Shown here piece after piece: positions 35,110 through 44,088 of a stretch of 64,000 bases of DNA. Made by a program: the position numbers and the translations under genes. Origin of the DNA: Mycobacterium syngnathidarum (GTDB taxonomy: Bacteria > Actinomycetota > Actinomycetes > Mycobacteriales > Mycobacteriaceae). The stretch lies in contig NZ_MLCL01000086.1 of the NCBI RefSeq assembly GCF_001942625.1, positions 248,001-312,000 of the forward strand, in the 5' to 3' direction. Under the pieces are notes generated by a model that was not told where the DNA came from, did no database searches, and saw only the letters and a list, made by a program, of their open reading frames with translations. The number at the start of each line of letters is the position of its first letter. Position 1 is the first letter of the stretch.

Positions 35110-37968
35110 TCACGACGGTCGTGCCACCGGTATCGGCCTGGTCCGGTCCGAAAGGAAACGTGCCGGACGTTGCCGGACCGGCAGCGGCCACCAGAACCAC
35201 CGCCCGAGGATCGCGGCGATCGTCGGAGTCATCAGCGAGCGCACCACCAGGGTGTCGAACAACAGGCCCAGGCCGATCGTCGTACCGCCCTGGCCGATCG
35301 CGATCAGATCGCTGGTGGCCATCGAGGCCATCGTGAAGGCGAACACCAGGCCCGCTGCGGTGACCACACCGCCCGTGGCCCCCATGGCTCGGATGATGCC
35401 GGTGTTGATCCCGGCGCTGACCTCTTCCTTCATCCGGGACACCACCAGCAGGTTGTAGTCCGATCCGACGGCCAGCAGGATGATGACCGAGAACGCCAAG
35501 GTCATCCAGTGCAGGTCGATTCCGAGCAGGTACTGCCACACCAGGACCGACAGGCCGAACGATGCGGCCAGCGACAGGATCACCGTGCCCACGATCACGA
35601 ACGACGCGATCAGCGCGCGGGTGATCAACAGCATCACGATGAAGATCAACGTGATCGCGCCGCAGGCTGAGATCAGCAGATCCCATTGCGCGCCGACCTG
35701 GATGTCCTTGTACGTGGCCGCGGTGCCGCCGAGGTATATCTTGGCGTCGGCCAACGGCGTCGTCTTGACCGCCTCGCGAGCAGTCTTCAGGATCGGGTCG
35801 ACGTGCGAGATGCCTTCGGAGGTAGCCGGATCCACGTCGTGAGTGATGATGAACTGGGCCGCCTGACCGTCCGGTGAGACCATCAGCTCCAGCCCGCGTT
35901 TGAAGTCCGGGTTGTCGAACGCCTCGGGCGGCAGGTAGAACGAATCGTCATTGCGGGCCTCGTCGAACGCCTGGCCCATCACCGACGCGGTGTCGGTCAT
36001 CTTGCCGATCTGGTCGACCAGGCCGTTGAACGTGCTGAACATCGTTTTCATGGTGCCCTGCATGGACTTCGAGATGGCGATCATCGGCGGCAGTTGCGCC
36101 ACCAACTGCGGCATCAGCTGATCCATGTCGTTCATGTTCTTCACCGATTCCGAGAGGGTCTCGGTCATGGTGTCGATACCGTCGAGCCCGTCGAACATCG
36201 AGCGCATCGAATGACACATCGGGATGTCGTAGCAGTGCGGCTCCCAGTACAGGTAGTTGCGGAGCGGGCGCATGAAATCGTCGAAATCAGCCATGTGATC
36301 CCGCATTTCGTTGGTGCTGGCCTGCATCTCGTTCATGCTCGCCGTGAGTTCGTGGGTGATGTCGGTCATCCGGTTCATCAGGCCCAGCATGTTCTCCATG
36401 ATGGCGATCATCCGGCCCAGATCATCGGTGAGCGTGTTCATGTCGCCCATGCGTTCCCGCAGGAACTGCAGGTTCTCGGTCATCGACACCGACTGCATGC
36501 TCACCTGGAAGGGCACCGAGCTGTGTGCGATCGGGCGGCCCAGCGGGCGGGTGATGCTCTGTACGCGCGCGACGCCGGGCACGCGGATCAGCTCGCGGGC
36601 GATCTTGTCCAGCACGATCATGTCGGCCGGGTTTCGCAGGTCCCGGCCCGCGTCGACGAGCAATAGATCCGGATTCATGCGGGCGGCGGTGAAATGTCGT
36701 TCAGCGGCGGCATATCCGACGTTGGAGGGCAGATCCTTGGGGATGTAGAGCCGCTCGTTGTAAGACGTCTGGTATCCGGGCAGGGCCAGCAGGCCGACGA
36801 GTGCCACCGCGATGGCCGCCGCCAGGATCGGGACCGGCCAGCGCACCACCGAGGTGCCCAGGCGGCGCCAACCGCGGGAACGGATCTCGCGTTTGGCATC
36901 GAACCGGCCGAATCTGCTGCCGACGACCAGCATGGCCGGCGCCAATGTGAGTGAGGCCAGGACCACCACCGACATCCCGATGGCGCTCGGGATTCCCATC
37001 GAGCTGAAGTAGTTCAAACGGGTGAAGTGCAGGCACAGCATGGCGCCGGCGACGGTGAGACCTGAGCCGAGGATGACGTGCCCGACACCGTGAAATGCGG
37101 TGTAGTAGGCGTCTTCTCGTTCCTGCCCCTTCTGGCGGGCCTCTTGGTACCGGCCGACGAGGAAGATGGCGTAATCGGTTCCGGCCGCGATGGCCAACGA
37201 TGTCAGCAGGCTCACCGAGAAGGTCGACAAGCCGAGCAGGCCGGCGTGGCCGATAGCGGCGACCACACCGCGGGCAGCTGACATCTCCAGCAGCACCACG
37301 ATGAGCATCAGCAACATCGTGGCGAACGACCGGTAGACCACGATCAGCATCACCGCGATCACGGCGATGGTGACGAAGGTGATTTTGACCATGCTCTTGT
37401 CGCCGGCTTCGTTCATGTCCGTAGTGAGCGGACCTTGGCCGGTGACATAGGCTTTCACGCCCGCGGGCGGGTGGGACTCGTCGATGATCTTGCGGACCGC
37501 GGCGACCGATTCGTTGGCCAAGGTCTCGCCCTGGTTGCCGGCGAGGTTGACCTGAACGTAGGCGGCCTTGCCGTCGGTGCTCTGCGAGCCCGCCGCGGTG
37601 ATCAGATCGCCCCAGTAATTCTGCACGTGCTGAACGTGTTCGGTATCCGCCTGCAGTGTGCGGACCAGTTCGTCGTAGTACCGATGGGCCTCGGTGCCGA
37701 GCGGCTGATCACCCTCCAGCACGACCATCGCGATCGTGTCGGAGTCGAACTGATCGAAGCGCTCACCGATCTTCTTCATCGCCACCAGTGCCGGCGCATC
37801 CTGCGGTGACAGGGAAACGGCGTGCTCGTGCCCGACGACCTCGAGCTGGGGGATCAGGGCGTTCAGGACGACCACGAGCGCGACCCACAGCAGGATGATC
37901 GGGATCGCGGCGACACGGATGACACGGGCGACGCCGTTGTGGCCAGGAGTGGCACTGTGGTTGCTCAT
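35110..37968 (-). CDS. MmpL-family RND transporter
   Basis: 952 residues from ATG 37968. RND layout: TM1, a porter domain, a block of TM2-6, a second periplasmic domain, TM7-12. The second periplasmic domain holds a long helical, Met-rich coiled-coil region (about residues 480-640) with a Cys pair at its tip (HCYDIPMCHS), as in MmpL4/MmpL5. Those proteins export mycobactins and drugs with MmpS partners. The start overlaps the mmpS stop by 1 bp. The siderophore genes 13 kb away make siderophore export one option; other lipids are equally possible. Confidence 0.9.
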   Translation of the reverse strand: MSNHSATPGHNGVARVIRVAAIPIILLWVALVVVLNALIPQLEVVGHEHAVSLSPQDAPALVAMKKIGERFDQFDSDTIAMVVLEGDQPLGTEAHRYYDELVRTLQADTEHVQHVQNYWGDLITAAGSQSTDGKAAYVQVNLAGNQGETLANESVAAVRKIIDESHPPAGVKAYVTGQGPLTTDMNEAGDKSMVKITFVTIAVIAVMLIVVYRSFATMLLMLIVVLLEMSAARGVVAAIGHAGLLGLSTFSVSLLTSLAIAAGTDYAIFLVGRYQEARQKGQEREDAYYTAFHGVGHVILGSGLTVAGAMLCLHFTRLNYFSSMGIPSAIGMSVVVLASLTLAPAMLVVGSRFGRFDAKREIRSRGWRRLGTSVVRWPVPILAAAIAVALVGLLALPGYQTSYNERLYIPKDLPSNVGYAAAERHFTAARMNPDLLLVDAGRDLRNPADMIVLDKIARELIRVPGVARVQSITRPLGRPIAHSSVPFQVSMQSVSMTENLQFLRERMGDMNTLTDDLGRMIAIMENMLGLMNRMTDITHELTASMNEMQASTNEMRDHMADFDDFMRPLRNYLYWEPHCYDIPMCHSMRSMFDGLDGIDTMTETLSESVKNMNDMDQLMPQLVAQLPPMIAISKSMQGTMKTMFSTFNGLVDQIGKMTDTASVMGQAFDEARNDDSFYLPPEAFDNPDFKRGLELMVSPDGQAAQFIITHDVDPATSEGISHVDPILKTAREAVKTTPLADAKIYLGGTAATYKDIQVGAQWDLLISACGAITLIFIVMLLITRALIASFVIVGTVILSLAASFGLSVLVWQYLLGIDLHWMTLAFSVIILLAVGSDYNLLVVSRMKEEVSAGINTGIIRAMGATGGVVTAAGLVFAFTMASMATSDLIAIGQGGTTIGLGLLFDTLVVRSLMTPTIAAILGRWFWWPLPVRQRPARFLSDRTRPIPVARPS

Positions 37969-38408
37969 CACGCGGCCTTGTCCAAGCAGAACGCCTGGGC
38001 GTTGTGCTGGTTCACGGTCTGGTCGTCACGGACCTCACCGTTGACGATGATCCGGCAGCTGATCACTTCGCTATCTCCTTGGGCGACCACGTTGGCGAAC
38101 ACCGTGGGCAGGGTGGTGACCACTTCGTGCCGCCACGGCAGCGAGCTGAAGCTCTCGGTGTGGGGCTGGGCATCGGCGTCCAGGTAGCTGACGTGGCCAC
38201 TGGTGCCGCTGGGTCCCTCGATCTCGTAGATGACGCGCTTCGGGTTGAACTCGACGATGTCGTCGCCGGCGGACGGGCCCGGCTCGGTGTCGATATGGGT
38301 GCCGAAGATCCCGTGCATCCGGCTCATCGTGAAACCGCTGACGGCAAGGGCGGCTACCAAGACCAAAGGGATCCAGAAGCGTTTGGCGAGCCGAAATAGC
38401 GTAGCCAC
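37968..38408 (-). CDS. MmpS-family membrane accessory protein
   Basis: 146 residues from GTG 38408 (GGAGAGG ~11 nt upstream); the frame reaches ATG 38438, but the shorter start fits the family. One N-terminal helix (FWIPLVLVAALAVSGFTM), then a small periplasmic beta-domain with FNPKRVIYEIEG, YLDADAQPH, LPW and two conserved Cys (SCRI, FCLDKAA). It is the obligatory partner of the MmpL next door. Confidence 0.9.
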   Translation of the reverse strand: MATLFRLAKRFWIPLVLVAALAVSGFTMSRMHGIFGTHIDTEPGPSAGDDIVEFNPKRVIYEIEGPSGTSGHVSYLDADAQPHTESFSSLPWRHEVVTTLPTVFANVVAQGDSEVISCRIIVNGEVRDDQTVNQHNAQAFCLDKAA

Positions 38409-38477
38409 GGCAAAATCCACCTCTCCGGTTCGGCGCATACCGACGGAAACCCCATCCGACCGCGATTTGATCGGCTG

Positions 38478-38520
38478 AACGTAACAGTCCCTTAGTGGAT
38501 CCTCAACGTTCCATTAAGGG
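38478..38520 (-). promoter_or_regulatory. Promoter and inverted-repeat operator of mmpS-mmpL-tetR
   Basis: On the minus strand TTGAGG (38506-38501), 17 nt, TACGTT (38483-38478) forms a good sigma-A promoter ~70 nt before mmpS. Arms CCCTTAGTGGA (38489-38499) and TCCATTAAGGG (38510-38520) match at 10 of 11 positions with a 10-bp spacer that holds the -35 box. This geometry is what a TetR repressor of its own operon would use. Confidence 0.65.
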
Positions 38521-38568
38521 ATTTTGAGATACCTCACAGTTGTTTGCGAGGTGGAATTTTTTGGTGAC

Positions 38569-39528
38569 CTATCCAGTGAGCAGACGCACCGGGGAACCCG
38601 TGCAGTACGCGGCGATGTCCTCGACGATGTCGCGGTAGAAGATCGACATCACGGTCTGGGTGACATAGCCGAGGTGCGGGGTCAGCAGTGTGTTGGGCAG
38701 GGTGGCCAACGGGTGTCCCGAGGGCAGGGGTTCGTGCTGATACACATCGAGTGCCGCGCCGCGAATCTTCCTGCCGCGCAGGGCGTCCACCAGCGCCTCC
38801 TCGTTGATGAGACCGCCTCGTGAGGTGTTCACCAGGATCGCCGAGGGCTTCATCGCGGCCAATTCGACGGCACCGATCAGGCCACGGGTGGAGTCGGCGA
38901 GCACCATGTGCAACGACACCACATCGGCGTCGGCGAACAGCGTCTCCCGCTCCACGCGGACCACGCCGGCCTTGCCGGCGCGCTCGTCGGTAAGGTTCGG
39001 ACTCCACGCGATGACGTTCATGCCGAACGCCTTGCCGATCGCGGCGATCCGGCTGCCGATCCGGCCGACCCCGACCAGGCCCAGCGTCGCGCCGTGCAGA
39101 TCGCTGCCGATGGTGCTCTGCCACTGCCCATTCCGGATGCGTTGGTCCTCGGTGACCAGGTGCCGCTGCAGGCCCAGGATCAACGCCCAGGTGTGCTCCA
39201 CGGTCGGGGTGACGGCGCCGCCCGTGCCCGACACCGTGATACCGAGGCGGTGCGCGGCGGCGATGTCGATGGCGGCGTTGAACGGGCCGGTGGTAACCAG
39301 CAGCTTCAGGGCGGGCAGCTGGGACAGCAGGGTCGCGTCGAGCGGGGTGCGCTCGCGCATCGCGACCACGACCTCGTACTCGGCCAGGGCTTCGACCAGG
39401 GCGGGGCCGGGTCCGATGTGGTCACGCAGTGCGGTGATCTCGGTGGTGCGGGGGATCGATGACCAATCGACCGTAGCGGCGATGCCCTGGTAATCGTCGA
39501 GGACGGCGATGCGAAGCGGTTCGGCCAT
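38569..39528 (-). CDS. D-2-hydroxyacid dehydrogenase (NAD)
   Basis: 319 residues. Rossmann motif GLVGVGRIGSRIA at about 146-158, then NTSRGGLINEEAL with the substrate Arg, YQHEPLP (Glu) and TPHLGY (catalytic His). It reduces a 2-oxo acid or oxidises a D-2-hydroxy acid; it is closest in feel to phosphoglycerate/hydroxypyruvate reductases but lacks an ACT domain. Last gene of the four-gene operon, 3 bp after the amidohydrolase stop. Confidence 0.85.
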   Translation of the reverse strand: MAEPLRIAVLDDYQGIAATVDWSSIPRTTEITALRDHIGPGPALVEALAEYEVVVAMRERTPLDATLLSQLPALKLLVTTGPFNAAIDIAAAHRLGITVSGTGGAVTPTVEHTWALILGLQRHLVTEDQRIRNGQWQSTIGSDLHGATLGLVGVGRIGSRIAAIGKAFGMNVIAWSPNLTDERAGKAGVVRVERETLFADADVVSLHMVLADSTRGLIGAVELAAMKPSAILVNTSRGGLINEEALVDALRGRKIRGAALDVYQHEPLPSGHPLATLPNTLLTPHLGYVTQTVMSIFYRDIVEDIAAYCTGSPVRLLTG

Positions 39529-39531
39529 CGC

Positions 39532-40800
39532 TCAGTAGGCGTTCGGGTCGGTCTGCACGGCCGCGGGCACCGGATGCTGATAGAGGCGGGAGGCGTTCTC
39601 CCAGGTGATCTTGCGGATCGCGTCGGCCGGCAGGCCGTGAATCTGTTCGTGGATCGTGCGCTGGGTGTGCGGCCAGGTCGAATCGCAGTGCGGGTAGTCG
39701 GCTTCGAGCAGGATGTTGTCGGTTCCGATCCGCTCGTGCTGGATGAACGACGACTGGTCTTCGACCGCGCAGAACCAGAAGTTCCTCGCGAATACCTCGG
39801 CGGGGGAGAGCGTTTCACCCAACGCCTTCCAGGTTCCGTACATCTGGTGGTAACTGAGCATGTGGTCGAGTCGGTCGAGCAGACCTGCCACCCAACCGAT
39901 TCCGCCCTCGGACAGACAGATCTTGAGATCCGGGTACCGGCTGGGCAGTCCCGAGTACAACCAGTCGACCGCGGCGGTGATGGCGTAGGCGAAAAACAGC
40001 ACACCTTGAACATCCGGTGGGGCGTCATCGGTGGTGGACGGAGCCGAGCCCGAGGATCCGATGTGCAGATTGACCACTGTGCCCGTCTCGGCACACGCCG
40101 CCATCATCGGTTCCCAGTAGCCCGAGTGAATGGTCGGCAGGCCGAGCATGGCGGGGTTCTCACTGAAAGTCACAGCGTGGAAACCGCGTTCGGCATTCTC
40201 GTAGATCATCTGCGCACCGACCTCAGGGTCGAGCAGCCAGGGCAGCTGGCACGGAATGATCCGATCGGGGTAGGCCCCGGCCCACGCCTCCAGGTGCCAG
40301 TCGTTCCAGGCCCGCACCGCAGCCATCGCCAGATCCCGGTCTTTGGTCACCTGCTGCAGCCGCTGACCGGCGAACCCGGGCAGGAACGACGGGAAGTTCA
40401 ACGATGCGTACACGCCGTTGAGGTCCATGTCCCTGACACGCTCGTGAATGTCCCAGGCGCCGCGGCGCATCTCGTCGAACCGCGCAGGCTCGAAACCGTA
40501 TTCGGAGACCGGGCGCCCGACGACAGCGTTGAAGCCGACGTTGGGCAGCGACTGTCCGTCGTACATCCAGGTTTGACCACCGTTGTCGGTGTCGACGACC
40601 TTGGGGGCACGGTCGGCGAACTTGCGCGGCACCCGGTCGGTGAAGGTGTCCGGTGGTTCGACGATGTGATCGTCGACGGAGATCACGGTGTAGACCCGTT
40701 CGGCCCGTTCGGGTTCCGGCAGGAAGGTCACCTTCCGGTCGGCGCCCTTGTTCGCGGTGGTGAAGTCGAGATTGCCGGCGAGCTCGTCGATGGACTTCAT
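39532..40800 (-). CDS. Amidohydrolase_2 (ACMSD-like) metal-dependent hydrolase or decarboxylase
   Basis: 422 residues with AGGAGA before ATG 40800. TIM-barrel metal site DDHIVEP at the N-terminus, LHIG (His), and a late ADYPH with the metal Asp. The family includes aminocarboxymuconate-semialdehyde decarboxylase, resorcylate decarboxylases and C-C bond hydrolases of aromatic breakdown. The substrate here is unknown. It lies 14 bp after the class II aldolase gene. Confidence 0.8.
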   Translation of the reverse strand: MKSIDELAGNLDFTTANKGADRKVTFLPEPERAERVYTVISVDDHIVEPPDTFTDRVPRKFADRAPKVVDTDNGGQTWMYDGQSLPNVGFNAVVGRPVSEYGFEPARFDEMRRGAWDIHERVRDMDLNGVYASLNFPSFLPGFAGQRLQQVTKDRDLAMAAVRAWNDWHLEAWAGAYPDRIIPCQLPWLLDPEVGAQMIYENAERGFHAVTFSENPAMLGLPTIHSGYWEPMMAACAETGTVVNLHIGSSGSAPSTTDDAPPDVQGVLFFAYAITAAVDWLYSGLPSRYPDLKICLSEGGIGWVAGLLDRLDHMLSYHQMYGTWKALGETLSPAEVFARNFWFCAVEDQSSFIQHERIGTDNILLEADYPHCDSTWPHTQRTIHEQIHGLPADAIRKITWENASRLYQHPVPAAVQTDPNAY

Positions 40801-40814
40801 GAGGCAGTCTCCTT

Positions 40815-41588
40815 CTAGGTCAGCACGTCGGGGTCGGCCTTGATGGTCATGCGGGCCGCCCCGGCCCAGTACACGTCGGCCGCCCGTTCGATGAGAGAGG
40901 CCTTCATGCCGTACATGTCGGAGCGGTTCATCGCCGTGGGCTCACGGCCGGTGAGCATCACCTGGTACGCCAGCTTGCAGACCCGGTCGATCGAGGCGGC
41001 CCGGTACACGGCCTCGGCCACGGTGCCCCCGGTGGTGATCACTCCGTGGTTGGCCAGGATGGTGAGGTTGGCCGTACCGATCCGCTCCGCCAGCTCGCCG
41101 GCCCGCGGTGCCGAATCGACCTCGCCGTCATAGGTTTCGACGAAACACATGTCATCGAGAAACAGCGAGCCGGTCTGGTGGACGAGCTCCGGCAGCTTCC
41201 CCAACGCCGCGATGAGACTCACGTAGTACGGGTGATTGTGGATGACGACGCGGGCATCGTCGCGCACACGATGCAGTTCGGTGTGGATGTGGATGGCCGG
41301 GGTGACATCCCAGCGTCCGCGAACCACCGCGGCGTTCTCGTCGACCACACAGATGTCGGATGCCGTGAGCTCCTGCCACCACAGGCCCCACGGATTGACC
41401 AGCATCTCGGTGCGGCCCTCGGGTTGCCAGGTGATGTGGCCGGCCATGTTCTCGGCGAACCCGATGGCGGCCAGGTGCCGGAACGCCACCGCCAGTGCCT
41501 GCTCTTCGGTCAGGTCGACGCCGATCGGTGGGGTCACCGACGGCGACCACACCTTCAATCCGCCCTGACGCATCTCACCGACGCTCAT
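40815..41588 (-). CDS. Class II aldolase/adducin family protein
   Basis: 257 residues from ATG 41588, overlapping the CoA-ligase gene by 14 bp. Zn-binding His residues of the fold appear in the AIHIHTELH and IHNHPYY segments and in ILANHGVITTG. Members cleave or decarboxylate hydroxy/oxo acids, or act as decarboxylases in aromatic catabolism. With a CoA ligase, an amidohydrolase and a 2-hydroxyacid dehydrogenase this suggests breakdown of a hydroxylated aromatic or branched acid. Confidence 0.8.
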   Translation of the reverse strand: MSVGEMRQGGLKVWSPSVTPPIGVDLTEEQALAVAFRHLAAIGFAENMAGHITWQPEGRTEMLVNPWGLWWQELTASDICVVDENAAVVRGRWDVTPAIHIHTELHRVRDDARVVIHNHPYYVSLIAALGKLPELVHQTGSLFLDDMCFVETYDGEVDSAPRAGELAERIGTANLTILANHGVITTGGTVAEAVYRAASIDRVCKLAYQVMLTGREPTAMNRSDMYGMKASLIERAADVYWAGAARMTIKADPDVLT

Positions 41589-43167
41589 AGCCGTCTCCCA
41601 TCCGCGTCCAGATATCTTCGCGGAGTTGACCTTTGGCGATCTTTCCACCCGAGGACCGGGGTAGCTCGCCGAGCACGATGAGCTTCTCGGGAAGCAGCTC
41701 CTTCGACATGCCCTGCGCCAGAAGGTGCTCGACGAGTCCGGGCAGATCGACGTCCTGGCCGTTGGCGCTCTCGACGTAGACGCACACCTTTTCGCCGAAC
41801 ACCGGGTCCGGCATCGCCACGGCCGTCGCCACCGCCACGGCGGGATGCGTCGTCACCGCATCCTCGACCTCGACGGCACTGACGTTCTTGCCGCCGCGGA
41901 GAATGAAATCGGAGGTGCGGCCGGTGACGGACAGGTAGCCGTCGGCGTCGACCTCGCAGACGTCACCCATCCGCATCCAGCCGTCAGGCGTGTAGAGCTT
42001 GTCGTGGTCCACCCCGCCGAGATAGCCGAGGCTGGTGGCCGGCCCCCGGCAGGCCGGTTGACCACGGCCCGTTGAGGTCACGTCTTCATCGCCGTCGAAC
42101 AGGCGCACCGCCATCTCCGGCACCAGCTGCCCGGCGGTCCGCAGCCTGCGCTCCCGGGAGTCCCGCAACGTCGTCCCGCTCAACAGGCCGGTTTCGTTGG
42201 AGCCGTAGAACTGCAGGATGGTGGCGCCGGTGAGTTCTTCGAAGTCGGCAGCCCGTCGATACGGCAGCGCCTCACCGCCGGTGAACACCACCCGCAGCGA
42301 GCTCAGGTCGTTCTCGCGCGATGCCTGGTCGGCCATGATCATCAGCAATTGGGTACTGACACAGCACAACACGCTGACCCGGTGGCGGGCGATCACCTCG
42401 CATGCGGCCTTGGCATCGAACTTCTCGAGCAGCACGGTGGTGGCCCCGAGGTAGATCGGCGTGGTGTGGGCGGTCCAGATGCCGAACCCGAACGGGGCAG
42501 GGATGACCGGGAGGAACACGTCCTCGGAGCTCAGGGCGCCGTTGGCGACGGCCCGTTGATGGAAGTAGTGCCACCGGTTCTGGGTGTGCACAACGCATTT
42601 GGGCAGGCCCGTGGTCCCTGAGGTCGAATTGATCAGGAATACGTCATCGGCACCGACACTCGTTGCCGGTGGCCGCGGCGGGGCATCGGTGTCGAGGGAC
42701 AAACCGTCGAGCACCAGTGCGCTGACCGCAGGCATCAGTCCGGACACAGTGGTTTGTGCCGACGACCGCCGCGCCGGGTCGGTGATCAGCAGGCGCGGCT
42801 GAGTGGTCCGCAGGATCTGGCCGGCCTCGCGGGTACCGGCGCGCGCACCGATCCCGACGACGACGGCGCCGCAGCGTTCGATGGCCACGAACAGCACGTG
42901 GATGGCGGCGGTGTCGCCGTGCCACACCGCCACCCGGTCACCCGCGGTGACCCCGGCGCCCGTGAGCTGGGCGGCGAGCAGTGTTGCAGCGGAGTCGAAC
43001 TCGCTCCAGGTATGCGCGCCGGCGGGGTGGTCGACGTAGGCCGGCTTGTCTGGGTGGGTCAACGCGTGTTCGTTGACCGTCTGCGACAGGGTGCGGTCAG
43101 ACCACCAGCCGGCTGATCGGTAGCGGGCCGCGTCTTCGGCGTCAATGACGGCGTCGCCGACCTTCAT
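41575..43167 (-). CDS. Acyl-/aryl-CoA ligase (ANL family, benzoate-CoA-ligase-like)
   Basis: 530 residues from ATG 43167; the frame also has a TTG six bases upstream. AMP-binding motifs: NSTSGTTGLPKCVVHT, YGSNETG, GDVCEVDADGYLSVTGR, and PRSSGGKIAKGQLR with the catalytic Lys. The central VIPAPFGFGIW segment is reminiscent of aryl-CoA ligases. It activates the carboxylic substrate of the pathway. The start is 6 nt after the -10 box, so the transcript is probably leaderless. Confidence 0.8.
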   Translation of the reverse strand: MKVGDAVIDAEDAARYRSAGWWSDRTLSQTVNEHALTHPDKPAYVDHPAGAHTWSEFDSAATLLAAQLTGAGVTAGDRVAVWHGDTAAIHVLFVAIERCGAVVVGIGARAGTREAGQILRTTQPRLLITDPARRSSAQTTVSGLMPAVSALVLDGLSLDTDAPPRPPATSVGADDVFLINSTSGTTGLPKCVVHTQNRWHYFHQRAVANGALSSEDVFLPVIPAPFGFGIWTAHTTPIYLGATTVLLEKFDAKAACEVIARHRVSVLCCVSTQLLMIMADQASRENDLSSLRVVFTGGEALPYRRAADFEELTGATILQFYGSNETGLLSGTTLRDSRERRLRTAGQLVPEMAVRLFDGDEDVTSTGRGQPACRGPATSLGYLGGVDHDKLYTPDGWMRMGDVCEVDADGYLSVTGRTSDFILRGGKNVSAVEVEDAVTTHPAVAVATAVAMPDPVFGEKVCVYVESANGQDVDLPGLVEHLLAQGMSKELLPEKLIVLGELPRSSGGKIAKGQLREDIWTRMGDGYERR

Positions 43168-43170
43168 GGC

Positions 43171-43201
43171 CAAATCATATGAAAATAAGAGGCTGTGTCA
43201 A
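43171..43201 (-). promoter_or_regulatory. Near-consensus sigma-A promoter with GntR half-site
   Basis: On the minus strand: TTGACA (43201-43196), 16 nt, TATGAT (43179-43174), then 6 nt to the ATG. Such consensus elements are unusual in mycobacteria and imply a strong promoter needing repression. ATGATTTG (43178-43171) overlaps the -10 and recurs at 44065-44072. Confidence 0.75.
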
Positions 43202-43223
43202 CGGTCACAGCGTCCATCGGAGC

Positions 43224-44006
43224 TCACGGCCTTCGAGGGGTGGTCTGTGCCCAGGTGCGCACCATCGTCGGGTCGACGACACCCTCGACGCCCGGATACT
43301 GCTGAGCGTTGACCAGATGTGCCGCGGCCAGATCGCGGGCCCGCTGCGCGTCGCCCATGTCGATCGCGTCGATCACCTGCCGGTGGTCTTCCAGTACCGC
43401 GCGGCGCTCCTCGACGGGCACCGTCGAATGATCGGTCACCTGTGCGGACCAGTTTTGCTCGTGGGCGGACCACAGTGCTTCGAGCGCGCCCGCCAGGATG
43501 ATCATCGTCTCGTTTCCGCAGTGGCGCACCAGCGCCTCGTGATACCGGCGGCTCGCCGAGGTGGCTTGCCGGAGGTCCGATACCGAGAGGACCGATTCTT
43601 CATGCAATTCACGGAGAATGGGCACCACCGTGCGCTTGCGGTCTGGGCGCTGGGCGCACAGCGCCGCACACGCCGGCTCGACCTGCAGCAGCGCCGTACC
43701 CACATCGGCGAGGCCGACCTGCCCGGCGCCGAGTACCAACCCCATCGTGTAAGCGAGGTTTGCCGCATCGGGGCGGTGCACCACCGCGCCGCCGAGCTTG
43801 CCGCGCCGTACCGTCAACAGCCCCTCGGCCTCGAGGATGCGCATCGCCTCACGCAGCGACGGTTTGCTGATCGGATACTCGACGAGCAGTTCGTCTTCCT
43901 TGGGCAGGATCGTGCCGTCGGGCAGTTCGCCGGTCAGGATCTGGCGCCGCAACTGATCGGCGACCTGTTCGGCAAGTCGCTGGAACCGGACGTTTGGCTG
44001 CGCCAC
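43224..44006 (-). CDS. GntR-family (FadR/FCD) transcriptional regulator
   Basis: 260 residues from GTG 44006. Winged helix: LRRQILTGELPDGTILP, then the recognition region SKPSLREAMRILEAEGLL; the C-terminal FCD domain has the His/Asp-type metal-ligand pattern (SRRYHEALV...DHRQVIDAI...AAAHL). It probably represses the adjacent CoA-ligase operon and the divergent metallo-beta-lactamase-fold gene through shared ATGATTTG sites. The stop is 23 bp from the operon's -35 box. Confidence 0.85.
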   Translation of the reverse strand: MAQPNVRFQRLAEQVADQLRRQILTGELPDGTILPKEDELLVEYPISKPSLREAMRILEAEGLLTVRRGKLGGAVVHRPDAANLAYTMGLVLGAGQVGLADVGTALLQVEPACAALCAQRPDRKRTVVPILRELHEESVLSVSDLRQATSASRRYHEALVRHCGNETMIILAGALEALWSAHEQNWSAQVTDHSTVPVEERRAVLEDHRQVIDAIDMGDAQRARDLAAAHLVNAQQYPGVEGVVDPTMVRTWAQTTPRRP

Positions 44007-44054
44007 GCATCGAGTCTGCCAGATGGCCGACCGATTGACGGTGCCTGCCGAGCC

Positions 44055-44083
44055 TTGTTTCCAAATGATTTGTCTCATACGGT
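44055..44083 (+). promoter_or_regulatory. Promoter of the MBL-fold gene with a palindrome in the spacer
   Basis: TTGTTT (44055-44060), 17 nt, TACGGT (44078-44083), then 5 nt to the ATG. The spacer holds the perfect palindrome CAAATGATTTG (44062-44072), a suitable GntR operator. Confidence 0.6.
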
Positions 44084-44088
44084 GAGCC

